DNA of 64,000 nucleotides from Pelagophyceae sp. CCMP2097 (taxonomy: Eukaryota; Sar; Pelagophyceae). The notes below the pieces were generated by a model that saw only the letters and a list, made by a program, of their open reading frames with translations, did not search any database and was not told the DNA's origin. Positions 31,932-41,870 of the stretch are shown in pieces. The number at the start of each line of letters is the position of its first letter. Position 1 is the stretch's first letter. A program made the translations under genes and the position numbers. Location of the stretch: positions 894,099-958,098 of the forward strand of contig MU657166.1 in assembly GCA_026770575.1 (NCBI GenBank), read 5' to 3'.

Positions 31932-32059
31932 GGCACGACCAAGTTTTGAGACGAGCCAAAAAGTTACGTGCGACGCGCTGCGCACGCATCGACGTTGGAG
32001 ACGCACGCGTCCCCCAAAGGCCGTGCGAGGATGTCGAGGTGCGCGCGGCGCCGCGAGGG

Positions 32060-34534
32060 CTAGGAAGCTGCCACGCAGTCTTGGAAATCGTCGTCGTCGT
32101 CGCCGCCGTCGAGCGCCGGTGCTGGCACGGGCTCGGCTGCGGACCCCTCGGCGCGGCCCGCGGGCGCCTCGGCGAGGCACGCAGGCGTCTCGGCGAGGCC
32201 CGTGGGCGCAGGCATCGCTGCGGGCGCCTTGACGAGGCCTGCGGGCGCCTTGGCGATGCCCGCGGCCGCCTCGGCGAGGCCCGTGGGCGCGGCGGGCTTC
32301 TCAGCGCGGCCGGCGGGATTTTCGGCGAGGCGGCGGAGCGTTTCGACGACGGCGAGAAGGAGGGTGACGCTCGCACCCGGGGCGGTGAGCGTAAAAGTGT
32401 GCCGGGCCCCGTCGGCCGTCTCGAGCAGCAGCGCGTTATTCTTGAGGGGCACCTGCGCGCGTAGGCGTGCGGAGGGCGCAGTCCGACTGCGCGGGACGGG
32501 GCGCGGGCCGGAGAGACTCTGCCGCACCGCACAGGACGGGGCCATCTCGGTACGTTTTTGGTTCGACGCCGCGCGGGACGGGCGACTGCGCGCGCGAGGC
32601 CGCGGAAACGTCTCGGAGCGGGACTCTGAGCGAAACCGCTGCCTTTGCCAGGCCGAAGCGCGCGCCGAGGCCTCCGAGCGCGGCGAGCGCGGGCGCGGGG
32701 GCGAAATAAATCGCCGTCGCTGAGCAAAAGAGCGTGCCGGGCGTCGCGCGGCCGTGGATGGCCGCCGACTGCACCAGCGCCGCGTCGCGCAGCGCCGCCG
32801 CGTCGTCGAAGCGGCTCCAAAGTTCCGCACTTGGCCCGGACGAGCCGATCCACGCGCCCGCGCGCACCAAACCAGGCAAGTCGCTCAGCAAAGCCTCCGT
32901 CGCCTGCGCAGGAGCGTCGCGCGCCGCAGGCGGAGCACCGCGCGCCGCGGCGCCCGGAGGCCGCTCAGAGGCCCGGGCATATACGGGCAGTAGCGACGGA
33001 CCTGCGCGATGGCGTCATCGAGAGGTTTGATAATCGTGTCGGTGGTCCACGTAGCGCGGCGCGCGGCGAGGTCGCGCAGCGCCTCGTCGGCGTGCCGCGC
33101 GGCGTGCGACGCCGCGCGCGCGAGGAGCGCGGCGCGCGCGGCGGCGCACGCGTCGGCCGTGGGCCGCTCATCGGGCCCGTTGAAGCAGCGCTCGAGGAGC
33201 GCTTTCACGTCGTCGGGCGCCGACGCCGACGCCGACGCGCGCTCCGCGGCGCGAACGTCCGCCGCCGACGTCGAAGCGCAGCGGAGGGCGTCGTAGTCGA
33301 CGACGTTTGAACAATGATGCTGAGGCGCGTCGCGGAGCAGCGTCGCCAGGAAGTCGTCTTGGAGGACGGGCCGCCGCGGCAGCGGCTGCCGGGCGGCGTC
33401 GTACGCGGGGCGCAATAGCGCCGTCGTCGCGGCGACTGCGGCGAACCGCGCCTCGACGGCGCGCTCCAGCGCATTTCGCTCGGCCCGTAGCGCCGCGGGC
33501 AGCTCTGCAGCGCCGCCGCGCCGCAGCTCGGCGACGACACCGCCGTCGAGGTCCACGACGAGGCGCAGGCCAGACGCCGCCGCGTCGAAGCGGCCAAGGC
33601 GCGCCGCAGAGGCCAGCCGAGCCTCGTCTTCGACCTCGGCGGCGGCGCGCGCCACCGCCGCGACGACGGGCCCCACGTCGCCGGCGCACTCGACGACGAA
33701 CCAGCGCTCTCGGCTGCGGTTGGCGGCCAGCGAAGTCGCCGCGCCGACGCGCACCGCGTACGACGCTGCGCCGCCGCCGCCGTCCACGGCGCACGCCGCT
33801 AAAGCGCGGCGCCACTTCGATAGCGTTTCCGCGTCGTCGAAGCAGAAGGTCCACGCCGGCCCCGCGCCGCCCGCGACCTCGAGGACGTGCGCCGTCGGCG
33901 CCCCACGCGCCACCGGGTTGCCCGCCGCCGCCGGCGCGTCGTCGCGGCGGAAGTACTGCGGCTCGTCGTCGCCGACGACGGCGACGTTGCCGTCCTTCGT
34001 CCAGTGCAGGGTCGTCGATGCAGAGAGCTGCATGTCGCCGCGTGTCGTTTTCCAGTCGCGGACGCTCGCCTCGTTGTCGTCGGCATAATAGACGAGGCGC
34101 CGCTCCTCGGCGTCGAGGGCGACGACGCGCCGGAGCCAAAGGGCGCGCGCGTCGTCTCCGTAGGCGTCGTGGAGGCCAGCAGCCACGCCGTCGCGGCGCT
34201 TCCAGCACGAAACGACTTCGCCAAAGTCGCGGCGCGCCGGGTACGTTCGCGAGACGTCGACGATGCCGCCGCGCCGGTTGCAGGACCGGCGAAAATCGGT
34301 CGCCGCAAACGCCTCGATTCGCGCGGCGACGGCGGCCCACGGAGCGTCGAGCGCCAGCGGCGCAGAGACGACTGCGCCGCCGGCGAGCGCCTCGCCGCAT
34401 AGCGCGCCCGTTCTGCGCCAGAGGTCGATGACCCGCGCGTCGCGCTCGAGGCGCAGCCCCGGCGCGTCGGCGACAGCGGAAATGACCGCGCACGCCGGCG
34501 CGTCCCCGGGAGCGGCCATCTCAGCTTCCAACAT
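32060..34534 (-). CDS. PH-domain protein with C-terminal GRAM-like segment
   Basis: Three exons: 34534-33002, 32903 to about 32590, and 32452-32060. The first intron (33001-32904) is CAG|GTCCGT...GCGCAG and keeps the frame. Residues about 125-250 resemble a pleckstrin-homology domain: VVALDAEERRLVYYADDNEA, a run of beta strands, and the closing helix WTFCFDDAETLSKWRRALAA with its invariant-type Trp. The centre is Ala-rich helical. The C-terminal exons contain GTLFCSATAIYFAPAP and VPLKNNALLLETADG followed by RHTFTL, the strand pattern of a GRAM domain. The end is Ala/Pro low complexity and finishes DDDDDFQDCVAAS. Such proteins bind membrane phosphoinositides. Exon 2's donor is uncertain. The frame continues upstream of 34534 across the divergent WD40 gene, but that part is antisense to it and is not believed. 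Confidence 0.65.
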
Positions 34535-34786
34535 CCGGAAAAACGGAGGGGCTCGGGCGGCGACGCAGGCGCACGACGCCGTCGAGGCTAGAGCCTTAGC
34601 GCCGACCCGTGGGCCTGGGATGTCACGTGAGACGTCTTGACCTTGCAGTTGGTCAAGTCGCGTTAGGCGATCACGAAATATTTCACAAAGTCTCGCGAGG
34701 CCTCGCGAGGGTGACGTGCGGCCGGCCGCCGGGCCGCCAGGGTGCACAAGTGCAACCCGGACGTCGGCGACGCCTCGCGAGTCCCC

Positions 34787-35974
34787 ATGTCGCGACCAGG
34801 CGGCGGGCGCTCGAGCGAGGCAAGCGGCGGGCGCTCCATCGAGGGTGACGTGCAGATGTCGGGACAGGTCGAGGACGACGACGAAGCAATGCTGGGCGAC
34901 GACGCCCGGCGGATCGAGGTGCAGCCGGGCGCCACCGCCGCGCCGGCACTCGCGGTGCTCGAGCAGAGCGACCTGTTCACGCCCATCCTTCGGATGGCGG
35001 CATCTTTGGACGCGCTCCTCGTGTCGAAAAGCGTCGCTCGAGATGCGCGGGCCGTGGCGCCGGTCGCGCGCAAGCTCATCTGGAAGGACCGCATTTCGAA
35101 CGGCACGGCAATCTTCAAGGGGCATCGGCGCCGCGTCGTCAGCTGCGCGTTCTCGCCCGACGGCAAGCGCCTCGTGACGGCGAGCGGCGACAAGACGGCG
35201 CGGCTCTGGGATGCCGAGACGGGCGCGCTGCAGACGACGCTGGAGGGACACACCGGCATCGTCTGGAGCTGCGCATTTTCGCGCGACGGCAAGCGCCTCG
35301 TGACGGCGAGCGACGACAGCACGGCGCGGCTCTGGGACGCCGAGACTGGCGCGCTGCAGACGACGCTCGACGGGCACACCTGCGGCGTCAGGAGCTGCGC
35401 GTTCTCGCCCGACGGCAAGCGCATCGTGACGGCGAGCGCCGACAAGACGGCGCGGCTCTGGGATGCCGAGATGGGTGCGCTGCTGACGACGCTCGAGGGG
35501 CACACCGGCGTCGTTATGACCTGCGCGTTCTCGCCCGACGGCAAGCGCCTCGTGACGGCAAGCACCGACAAGACGGCGCGGCTCTGGGACGCCGAGATGG
35601 GTGCGCTGCCGACGACGCTCGAGGGGCACACCGGCTACGTCACGAGCAGCGCGTTCTCGCCCGGCGGCGAGCACATCGTGACGGCGAGCCACGACGGGAC
35701 GGTGCGGCTGTGGGACGTCGAGACAGGCGCGCTGCAGACGAAGTTCGAAGGGCACACCGACATTGTCTGGAGCTGCGCCTTCTCTCCCGACGGCAAGCGC
35801 GTCGTGACGGCGAGTTACGACGGGACGGCGCGGCTCTGGGATGTCGAGACGGGCGCGCTGCAAACGACGCTCGAGGGGCACACCAACTGCGTCACAAGCT
35901 GCGCGTTCTCGCCCGACGGCAAGCTCATCGTGACTGCGAGCGCCGACAAGACGGCGCGGCTCTGGAACGTCTAA
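34787..35974 (+). CDS. Seven-repeat WD40 protein with nearly identical repeats
   Basis: A single-exon 395-aa protein. I start at the Met at 34787 (MSRPGGGRSSEASGGRSIEG), because this start is conserved in the paralogue at 55669-56606, whereas the upstream Met is not. Residues about 1-60 are acidic and disordered. About 60-115 form a helical segment (LRMAASLDALLVSK). From about 115 to the end are seven repeats of 42 residues (126 bp), each close to SCAFSPDGKRLVTASxDxTA then RLWDAETGALQTTLEGHTxx. Seven blades make a complete propeller. Variation is concentrated at a few positions, after TAS and after GHT. It should act as a protein-binding scaffold; the partner is unknown. The high identity suggests recent or ongoing repeat homogenisation. 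Confidence 0.9.
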   Translation: MSRPGGGRSSEASGGRSIEGDVQMSGQVEDDDEAMLGDDARRIEVQPGATAAPALAVLEQSDLFTPILRMAASLDALLVSKSVARDARAVAPVARKLIWKDRISNGTAIFKGHRRRVVSCAFSPDGKRLVTASGDKTARLWDAETGALQTTLEGHTGIVWSCAFSRDGKRLVTASDDSTARLWDAETGALQTTLDGHTCGVRSCAFSPDGKRIVTASADKTARLWDAEMGALLTTLEGHTGVVMTCAFSPDGKRLVTASTDKTARLWDAEMGALPTTLEGHTGYVTSSAFSPGGEHIVTASHDGTVRLWDVETGALQTKFEGHTDIVWSCAFSPDGKRVVTASYDGTARLWDVETGALQTTLEGHTNCVTSCAFSPDGKLIVTASADKTARLWNV

Positions 35975-36038
35975 GGCATGCTTTTGCGTCCTTTGAGGCC
36001 CGCTGGCCCGCAAGGGCTCTCCCGTGGTACGAGTCAGA

Positions 36039-37289
36039 TTAGTGTGCGTCGCTGGAGGCGAGGATGACGTTGTTCTCGGGCGAGTACGCCGGCGCGCAGT
36101 ACTTTTGGCGGTCGGCGCAGAGGCCCGAATTTGTGAGGTAGTCGAGGCGGCCGGCGTCGAGGATCCTCTTGGCGGCGCGACCGACGCGGAGCCGATCGCG
36201 CGGGGCGAGCGATGCCGCGTCGGAAAAGTCGGCGGCGGCCGCGGCGTGCTCAGTCTTCAAAGCCGCCGCGCGCGCGCCGCCCGTGGCCCATGACGACCAC
36301 TTTGAAACGAGTTTGAACTCGGCGGCCGCCTGCGCCGCGCTCGCGCACCGTAATTGCGCGGCGAAGTGGTCTCGCCCGACGTAGTCTCGCCAGTTGCACG
36401 CGTGGTGGCAACAAGTCGCAATCGCCACGGCGCAGAGGCCGCCGTGCTGGATTAAAGCCTTCAGGGCCAGGTCCGTCGCGCAGCCGCAGAGGTGCTTGGC
36501 CACGCCGACGACAGCCCGGCCACGCAGCGATGCCACTTTTTCGAGGGAGACGTCGCGCAAGTCGCCCGGCACGCGCTCGAATGACCCTGAGGCGCCGATG
36601 ACGCGGTCCTTCTTGAACTTAAACGCGCTCCGCTCCACGAGGACGACGGCCGCCGCGGGCAGACGCGATCGTACGACGGCGCCGAGGCCTCCTTTGCCCG
36701 CACCCAAGTCGACAAATGCCACGTCCGCCGTTTCTAGGCCTGGGCAGAAGAAGTCGAGTTTGTCCAGGATCAGGCCGCCCTGCGCCGCGTCGCGGTCCGC
36801 GTGCGTCTCCATAACGCCGGCCGGCCCGTCGGCTTCCTCGGCGGCGCCGCGCGCAGCCTCGTCGTCGCCGTAGTCGTCGGCGTCGAGTGCTAGGAGGGCT
36901 CGGAAGAGCTCCTCGACGGGCCGCGCGGCGCCACCATCGGCGCCGGCGTCGCCGGCGCCGCCGCCGTTGACGTCTTCCGCGAACCAATCGTGGCTGCGGA
37001 CTTCAGCGTCTGCGCGCGTCTTGTTGCAGATCTTGACATGCCGCTCGACGCTGTCGGCAGGTATGGTGTGCGTCGGGTCCACGGGGCACGGCACGCGCCG
37101 GCTGCTCTGCTGCGGGTCGTGCTCCTTGCAGAAGGCAGAGTCGCGGCCTGCCGTGAGGTTGCACCACCGATTTTTCTTTGTTAGCCAGTGACTACAGCCG
37201 TCGGAGCGGAACTTCATTTTCGTGCAAGACGTGCACAGCACGCAAGCGTCGCCACCGGGCGAGCCGGCGCCGGCATCGAGCGAGGCCAT
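36039..37289 (-). CDS. TRMT13: tRNA 2'-O-methyltransferase TRM13
   Basis: This enzyme 2'-O-methylates nucleotide 4 of certain tRNAs. It is a single exon of 416 aa from the Met at 37289; a Met at 37331 is also in frame. Order: the TRM13 zinc finger (CSHWLTKKNRWCNLTAGRDS then AFCKEH), a CHHC finger of U11-48K type (CPVDPTHTIPADSVERHVKI then C), an acidic linker, then the methyltransferase. The methyltransferase includes the SAM-binding loop FVDLGAGKGGLG, VAKHLCGCATDLAL, the family signature CCHHACNWRDYVG, and the end YCAPAYSPENNVILA. All major blocks of the family are present, so it should be active. The gene converges with the WD40 gene, 64 bp apart. Confidence 0.92.
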   Translation of the reverse strand: MASLDAGAGSPGGDACVLCTSCTKMKFRSDGCSHWLTKKNRWCNLTAGRDSAFCKEHDPQQSSRRVPCPVDPTHTIPADSVERHVKICNKTRADAEVRSHDWFAEDVNGGGAGDAGADGGAARPVEELFRALLALDADDYGDDEAARGAAEEADGPAGVMETHADRDAAQGGLILDKLDFFCPGLETADVAFVDLGAGKGGLGAVVRSRLPAAAVVLVERSAFKFKKDRVIGASGSFERVPGDLRDVSLEKVASLRGRAVVGVAKHLCGCATDLALKALIQHGGLCAVAIATCCHHACNWRDYVGRDHFAAQLRCASAAQAAAEFKLVSKWSSWATGGARAAALKTEHAAAAADFSDAASLAPRDRLRVGRAAKRILDAGRLDYLTNSGLCADRQKYCAPAYSPENNVILASSDAH

Positions 37290-37572
37290 GCGAGCACCTC
37301 GCGGGAGACTTGTACGACCGTCGAACGACACGCGTGTACACGGTCACCGTGACCGTCACGAGCTTGAAATATCGCCCAAAATATATCGCCAAAAGAACAT
37401 CGCCAAAAGAACAAATTCTCGATCGACCCGGCCGCGAGCTCGAGGTCGGCGCGCCGCGCCGTGGCTCGCGCGCTATAGGCGGCGCACGCGCCGCGACCCC
37501 GCCGCTCGGAGGTCTACGGAGGTGGAAACGGCAGGCGACGTTTGATCGTTGCGGCAGCAACCGGCCCGTGCG

Positions 37573-38715
37573 ATGCGGACTCAGAAACAGACGGGGTATA
37601 AAGCCGTGCGGTCGGACCTGCAAGACGAAGACGACGGCCTCGAGCTCGTCGAGGCGCCCCCTCGGTCCGCCGCCGAGGACGACGGCGCAGAGGAAATCGA
37701 CGCAGTGGCGGCCGCAGCAGCCGAGGACGGCCGCCAGGTCGCGCTCGGGTTGGGCATCGTCTTCCTCTCGGGTTTCTTTTTCTCCATCGTTTCCGTCTTC
37801 TGCAAGGTCGCGGCGCGCGAGCTGCACTCGCTGGAGGTGGCCTGGCTCACTGGTTTAGTAAGGTGGTCGGGCATGGTCGTCGCCCTCCGCATCGACGGCG
37901 CGTCCCCGGTACCGAGAGCCGGAATCAAAACCCTCGTCGGCATCCGCTGCGGCTTCGGCGCCCTCGGCTTCGCCTGCGCCACGTGAGACCCGCATCTCCG
38001 GGGCGATTCGGACAAGCGCTTCAGGTACGCCTTTGGCGCTTTACCGCTCGGCGACGCCGCCGCCATCCTCTTCTCCTCGCCGGCGTGGGCGGCGGTTATG
38101 GGCTTCTTCATCCTGGGCGAGAAGATCGACGCCCTCGGCGTCTTGGCGATACTGCTGTCCATCGGCGGCGTCGTCCTCATCTCGAAACCGTCGTTCGTCT
38201 TCGGCAACTCGGGGTCCGCCGAGGGCAGCGGCTTCGCCTCGGCCGTGGCGCTCCTGGGCTCCGTGTCGTCGGCGGCGGTGCAGCTCTTGATCCGCGCCAT
38301 CGGCAAGCGCGGCGGCGAACGCGCGGCCGTGCTCGCGCACGCCAACGCGCTTGTGAACGTGGTCGTTGCTCCAGTGGCGCTTCTCATTGTGCCGGGCGTC
38401 GAAATCCTGCCTCTCGTGGGCCCGAACCGCGCGAAGTTATACCCGACGGCGCTGGCCTGCCTACTGGGCGGCGCGTTTGGGGTCGGGAATCAGTACTTCT
38501 TGAACTGGGGTTCACAGAAAGCGCCCGCGGGGCTCTGCGCGATGATGCGCAACGGCGACATTTTATTCTCCTTCCTTTGGCAGCTCCTCTTCTTCGGCGT
38601 CTCCCCGACGCCCGAAAGCGCCGGAGGGGCTTTGGTCATCATCGTCTGCAGCGTTTCGACAGCACTGCGAGAATACCGAAAGACAAAACCGCCGTCCCCC
38701 GCAACGACGTCATAA
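37573..38715 (+). CDS. EamA/DMT-family transporter (SLC35-like)
   Basis: Two exons (37573-37982, 38025-38715) with a 42-nt GTGAGA...TTCAG intron give 366 aa. The first 55 residues are hydrophilic and acidic. About ten hydrophobic helices follow, arranged as two EamA repeats. Landmarks are GIVFLSGFFFSIVSVFCKVA, the repeat-1 end YAFGALPLGDAAAILFSSPA then WAAVMGFFILGEK, and in repeat 2 ACLLGGAFGVGNQYFLNWGS and GDILFSFLWQLLFFG. The L.DA..L....P.......ILGEK pattern is diagnostic for drug/metabolite transporters of the SLC35G type. The substrate is unknown. Its stop codon is 31 bp from that of the convergent YccV-domain gene, so the 3' UTRs must overlap. Confidence 0.88.
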
Positions 38716-38746
38716 GAAGCGCCTTGATGAGGCGCCCCGGGTGCGT

Positions 38747-41127
38747 TTAAAGAGGTGCGGGGAGCTCGCTTCGCCGCGGCGCAACTTTGGCTTCGTCGGT
38801 TTTGGCCGCGGAGGCACGCGTGGCGACGAAGAGGTCGTGCGCGGCGTCGGTGAAAGGGTGCGCCGCGGCCACGCGGGCCAGGTGGGAAACCGCCTCGGGG
38901 TCGCCCAGGCCTACAGCGGCCCCGTTTAGATGCTCTTGGCAAGTGCCCCTCAGCCCTTCTCTTCCGGCCCCGTCGCGGCGCGCACTTACGCGCGAGCGCG
39001 CGGCCGAGCGTGGCGCGGGCGTTGATTTGTCGGTCGTCGCAGTCTAAAGCGGCTCTTGCGAAGACGCAGGCGTTCTCCAATTGCGCCTCGCCGAGCGACA
39101 GCGCCGCCGCGCGGCGCCAGGGCTCGGCCCAGCGATGCGGCCGCGGCTGCGCGATTAAAAGCTTCAGCGCCACGTCCACCTCGCCGCGGTCCGCCGCCGC
39201 TTCCGCCGACGCCAGGAGCAGCGCCTCGTCGGCGCAGAGCGTCGCCGAGGAGGAGAGCGCCAGGATTCGGTCTACGACTTGCGCGTCGTCGAGCGTCGAG
39301 GAGCGCCGCAGCAGCAAAAGCAGGTCGTCGACCGCCAACGCGCCGGGCCCGGCGTCGGCTTCGACGACTTCGCCGCCCCCGGCGCCCTCGAGGACGCCCT
39401 CGAGGACGCTGCCGTCGGTCCATCTTCGCCTTGCGGCGACGAAGACGCTGCGCAGCTCGCGGCGCGCCCCTTGGAGCGCGGCCTCGAGGTCGGCGACGCC
39501 GGCGTCGGGCGCGTCGCCGGGCGCCTCGTCGGGGTACTGGAACGCGAGGCGGTGGTCTACAGTGTAACACGTCAGCGCGCCGCCGGCGTCGCTCAGCGCG
39601 GCGTCGCCTTTAGCGTCGACTTCGGCACCGTCGTCGTCGGGGCGGAGGTAGCGCGCGAGCTCCGTTGATCGCGGCGCCGCCTCGGTCTCGGCCAGCGGCA
39701 CGATATTTTCTGCCGCGCAGTAACGGAAGCCGCGTGGAGCGCCAAAGATACTCGTCGAATCGTCGTCGTCTGCAACGACGTGCAAAAACGGCTGCATCGC
39801 CTCCTTTAAAGTGCCTTTCACGCCGTCCCAGTTCCGCACGTCGACTAAAGGCCGGCGGTCCCAGCCGACGACGACTCCGCGATAACCAAATTTCGAATGC
39901 TTAACAAACGAACCCAAAAGGGGCAGCGCCGCCGTCTCCGCGCATTCGCGTCTGTGCGAGTTGCGCGTCTCCAACAAGTTTTCAAAAAGCATGTGCGCCC
40001 GGCCAAGCTGACTGCACGCATCGTAAGCCATTTTGGGCGACTCCTGCAGCACGCCCAGCACGCCCAACACGTCTGCAACAATAGAGCGCGGGCCTTTTGC
40101 AACTTTACCGAAACGCTCGCTGGAGAAGAGGTCCGCGAGGCGCTCGACGCAATCGGCAACGGCCGAAAGGACGCGCCCTTGGGCCGCTGCATTTTCGGCC
40201 GCGCCTTCGTCGTCCGAGGGCGCCGCCGGCGCGGAGACGTCTCGCGGGAACTGAAAGGCCAGCTGCTTGAACGGCACGAGCGCGCCCGCCGCGTTTCGCG
40301 GGGCGTCGACGTCGAAGAGCGACGAGAGGGCGCGGTGCGCTACGCCTTTTGGTTCATCCAAACCGAGGCGCGACAAATTGTCCTCGGCGACCTGCGCGGT
40401 TGAAGCGGGTCAAAGGCGACCCTGGACGCTCTGAGCACCAATCCTCGGACGCGGGCGGTGTACGTATCTGGTATCGCGGTAATGCCCGAGCGCTTTCACG
40501 ACGTCGCGCTTGTCCGGCAAGACGTGGTAAAACGGCTGGTCTTGCAACCTCGCCGTCTCGCGCACGCCCTCCCACTTTTCGACGCCGAGGGCCGCGTCGG
40601 CGCGATTGTCCCAACCGACGACGACGCACCTAGGGCGGCGCAGTGCGGGACCAAAGGCTCCTTTGCCGGGCGCTCTTTGGCCGCCCCTCCGAGGGGTCGT
40701 TTACCTGTAGCCGTACTTGCCGTGGCGGAGGACGTCTCCCACTCGGAAGGCGACGCCTTCGCGGTCCTGGCTCCGTTCGCGGCGCGCCCAGAGCAGTTCC
40801 AGAGTCGTCTGCGCGTCCGTCGTCGCTTTCAGGGCGTCGAAGCCGGCGTCGAGGCGGACGTCCGGGGGCACCGCGTCGGAACGGAAGCCGTGCCGGATGG
40901 CCGCCTAGAAGCGTCCTTTTGCCGCGGCATACGCGCTTCTCGTCCGTCTGCAGAAGGCTGCATCGCACCAGCACACCCGCGCCGTCGGTGAGGGCGTCGG
41001 TGCCGGCGAGAGCGCGCATGCGCGGGTCCTTGAGTGCGATGAGGAATTGGGCGTCTCGCACGACCGGGGCTCGGGCCCAGCGCCACAGAGCGCGGTAAAG
41101 CACGCGAGTGACGACCCCGTCGGCCAT
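38747..41127 (-). CDS. Protein with two YccV/HspQ-type domains, LYR-like N-terminus and TPR-like C-terminus
   Basis: Five exons (41127-40933, 40904-40705, 40629-40464, 40391-38990, 38910-38747) total exactly 709 codons (708 aa). The N-terminus has VLYRALWRWARAPVVRDAQF, like LYR-motif helices. The first YccV domain starts FRVGDVLRHGKYGYRCVVVG. It continues WDNRADAALGVEKWE, DQPFYHVLPD and RYVAEDNLSRL. The second starts FVKHSKFGYRGVVVGWDRRP and ends MQPFLHVVAD and FRYCAAENIVPL. A C-terminal helical-repeat region includes LRRSSTLDDAQVVDRILAL and LARVAAAHPFTDAAHDLF. YccV/HspQ domains occur in FBXO21 and in a bacterial Lon/Clp adaptor, so a protein-turnover adaptor is plausible but inferred. The first intron (40932-40905) is only 28 nt, and the total frame requires its removal. 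A longer N-terminus from 41232 is possible. Confidence 0.75.
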
Positions 41128-41497
41128 CCTCCGGCAAGCGGACCGGCGGCCCGAGACTCCCGGCGCACCGAGGGAGTCGATACCCGAGAGCCGCGCGCCG
41201 GCTCCTTCGACGACGCAGTGACCGAGTGACACGTTCTCGGAATCGCCAAACGATCATTCTCTCGCTGAAGCCTGCGGCCCTTCTTCTTTCTTTTCACCGG
41301 GCAAATGGTGAGTGTGTCCGTCATGTTAATTTGTATTGTGTGCATGGCCTCGCCGGAGTCAGCCGAGGGAGTGCACTTTGGAATTCGAAGAATACCCAGG
41401 GTGGATCTTTGAAGCAAGCAATTTGGCGGTTATCCCCGCCTGGGACAGCCCCACCCAGGGTGGATATTAAGCAAGCAAGTAATAGCTACAATTATTG

Positions 41498-41560
41498 AGG
41501 ACCCGAAGGGTCCTTGCCGTTTATTCAACGTCAGTTTACGGCAAGGGCCCTTCGGGTCCT
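41498..41560. repeat. Inverted repeat, hairpin-forming
   Basis: Arms 41498-41520 and 41538-41560 are reverse complements over 23 positions with one mismatch. The core is GGACCCGAAGGGTCC, itself nearly palindromic. The loop is 17 nt. No poly-T follows and no gene ends here, so it is a repeat feature rather than a terminator. Confidence 0.75.
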
Positions 41561-41587
41561 TTGATTGAAGGATTACCAGGGGCAATT

Positions 41588-41640
41588 ATGTCTGTCTGTC
41601 TGTTTGTCTGTTTGTTTGTCTGTTTGTCTGTCTGTCCGTC
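41588..41640. repeat. TCTG/TTTG microsatellite
   Basis: A run of TGTCTGTCTGTTTGTCTGTT-type tetranucleotides, immediately followed by the dispersed repeat shared with the ORC6-like gene. Confidence 0.9.
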
Positions 41641-41697
41641 GCCGGGTCCATCCGTGAGGTTCCACCTTGGGGAAGAAAAGGGCAGCAACTCGGCCGA
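41627..41697. repeat. Dispersed repeat copy shared with 16681-16747
   Basis: It reads GGGTCCATCCGTGAGGTTCC, ACCTTGGGGAAGAAAAGG and GCAGCAACTCGGCCGA. It is almost identical to the segment in the ORC6-like exon. It runs directly into the tRNA-like unit below, so the two may be parts of one element. Confidence 0.7.
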
Positions 41698-41870
41698 TTT
41701 AGCGATTGGTGGTTGATGCGATTGCTAAAATTTGGAGTTGAGGTCGAGCAGGAGCCTCATTGGAATCATCATAGAAGAAGTTTTTGGTCACAGGTTCGAA
41801 TCTGGTCGGCCGCAAAAAAAATAAAAATAAATAGCTCAATAAGAAATAAAATAATAAAAATAAAGATAAG
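41691..41870 (+). repeat. tRNA-like unit with A-rich tail (SINE-like candidate)
   Basis: The ends CGGCCGA (41691-41697) and TCGGCCG (41806-41812) can pair over 7 bp like an acceptor stem. A near-consensus polymerase III B-box, GGTTCGAATCT, lies at 41793-41803, and an A-box-like TTAGCGATTGGTGG follows the 5' end. However, the T-stem pairs poorly and the centre is too long and irregular for a normal tRNA. An A-rich tail (AAAAAAAATAAAAATAAATA) follows directly. That combination suggests a tRNA-derived retroposon or decayed tRNA copy rather than a working tRNA gene. Confidence 0.4.

Noticed and set aside
32885..36013. 1042-codon minus-strand frame read as one protein
   Set aside because: Its N-terminal 480 codons are the antisense of the WD40 array, giving a regular Arg/Val-rich repeat. 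Only the part from about 34534 down has PH-domain features and splice support.
41691..41812. Functional tRNA gene
   Set aside because: The B-box and end pairing are tempting. However, the T-stem is mispaired when the loop is placed correctly, the D and anticodon arms do not fold normally, and an A-rich tail follows directly.
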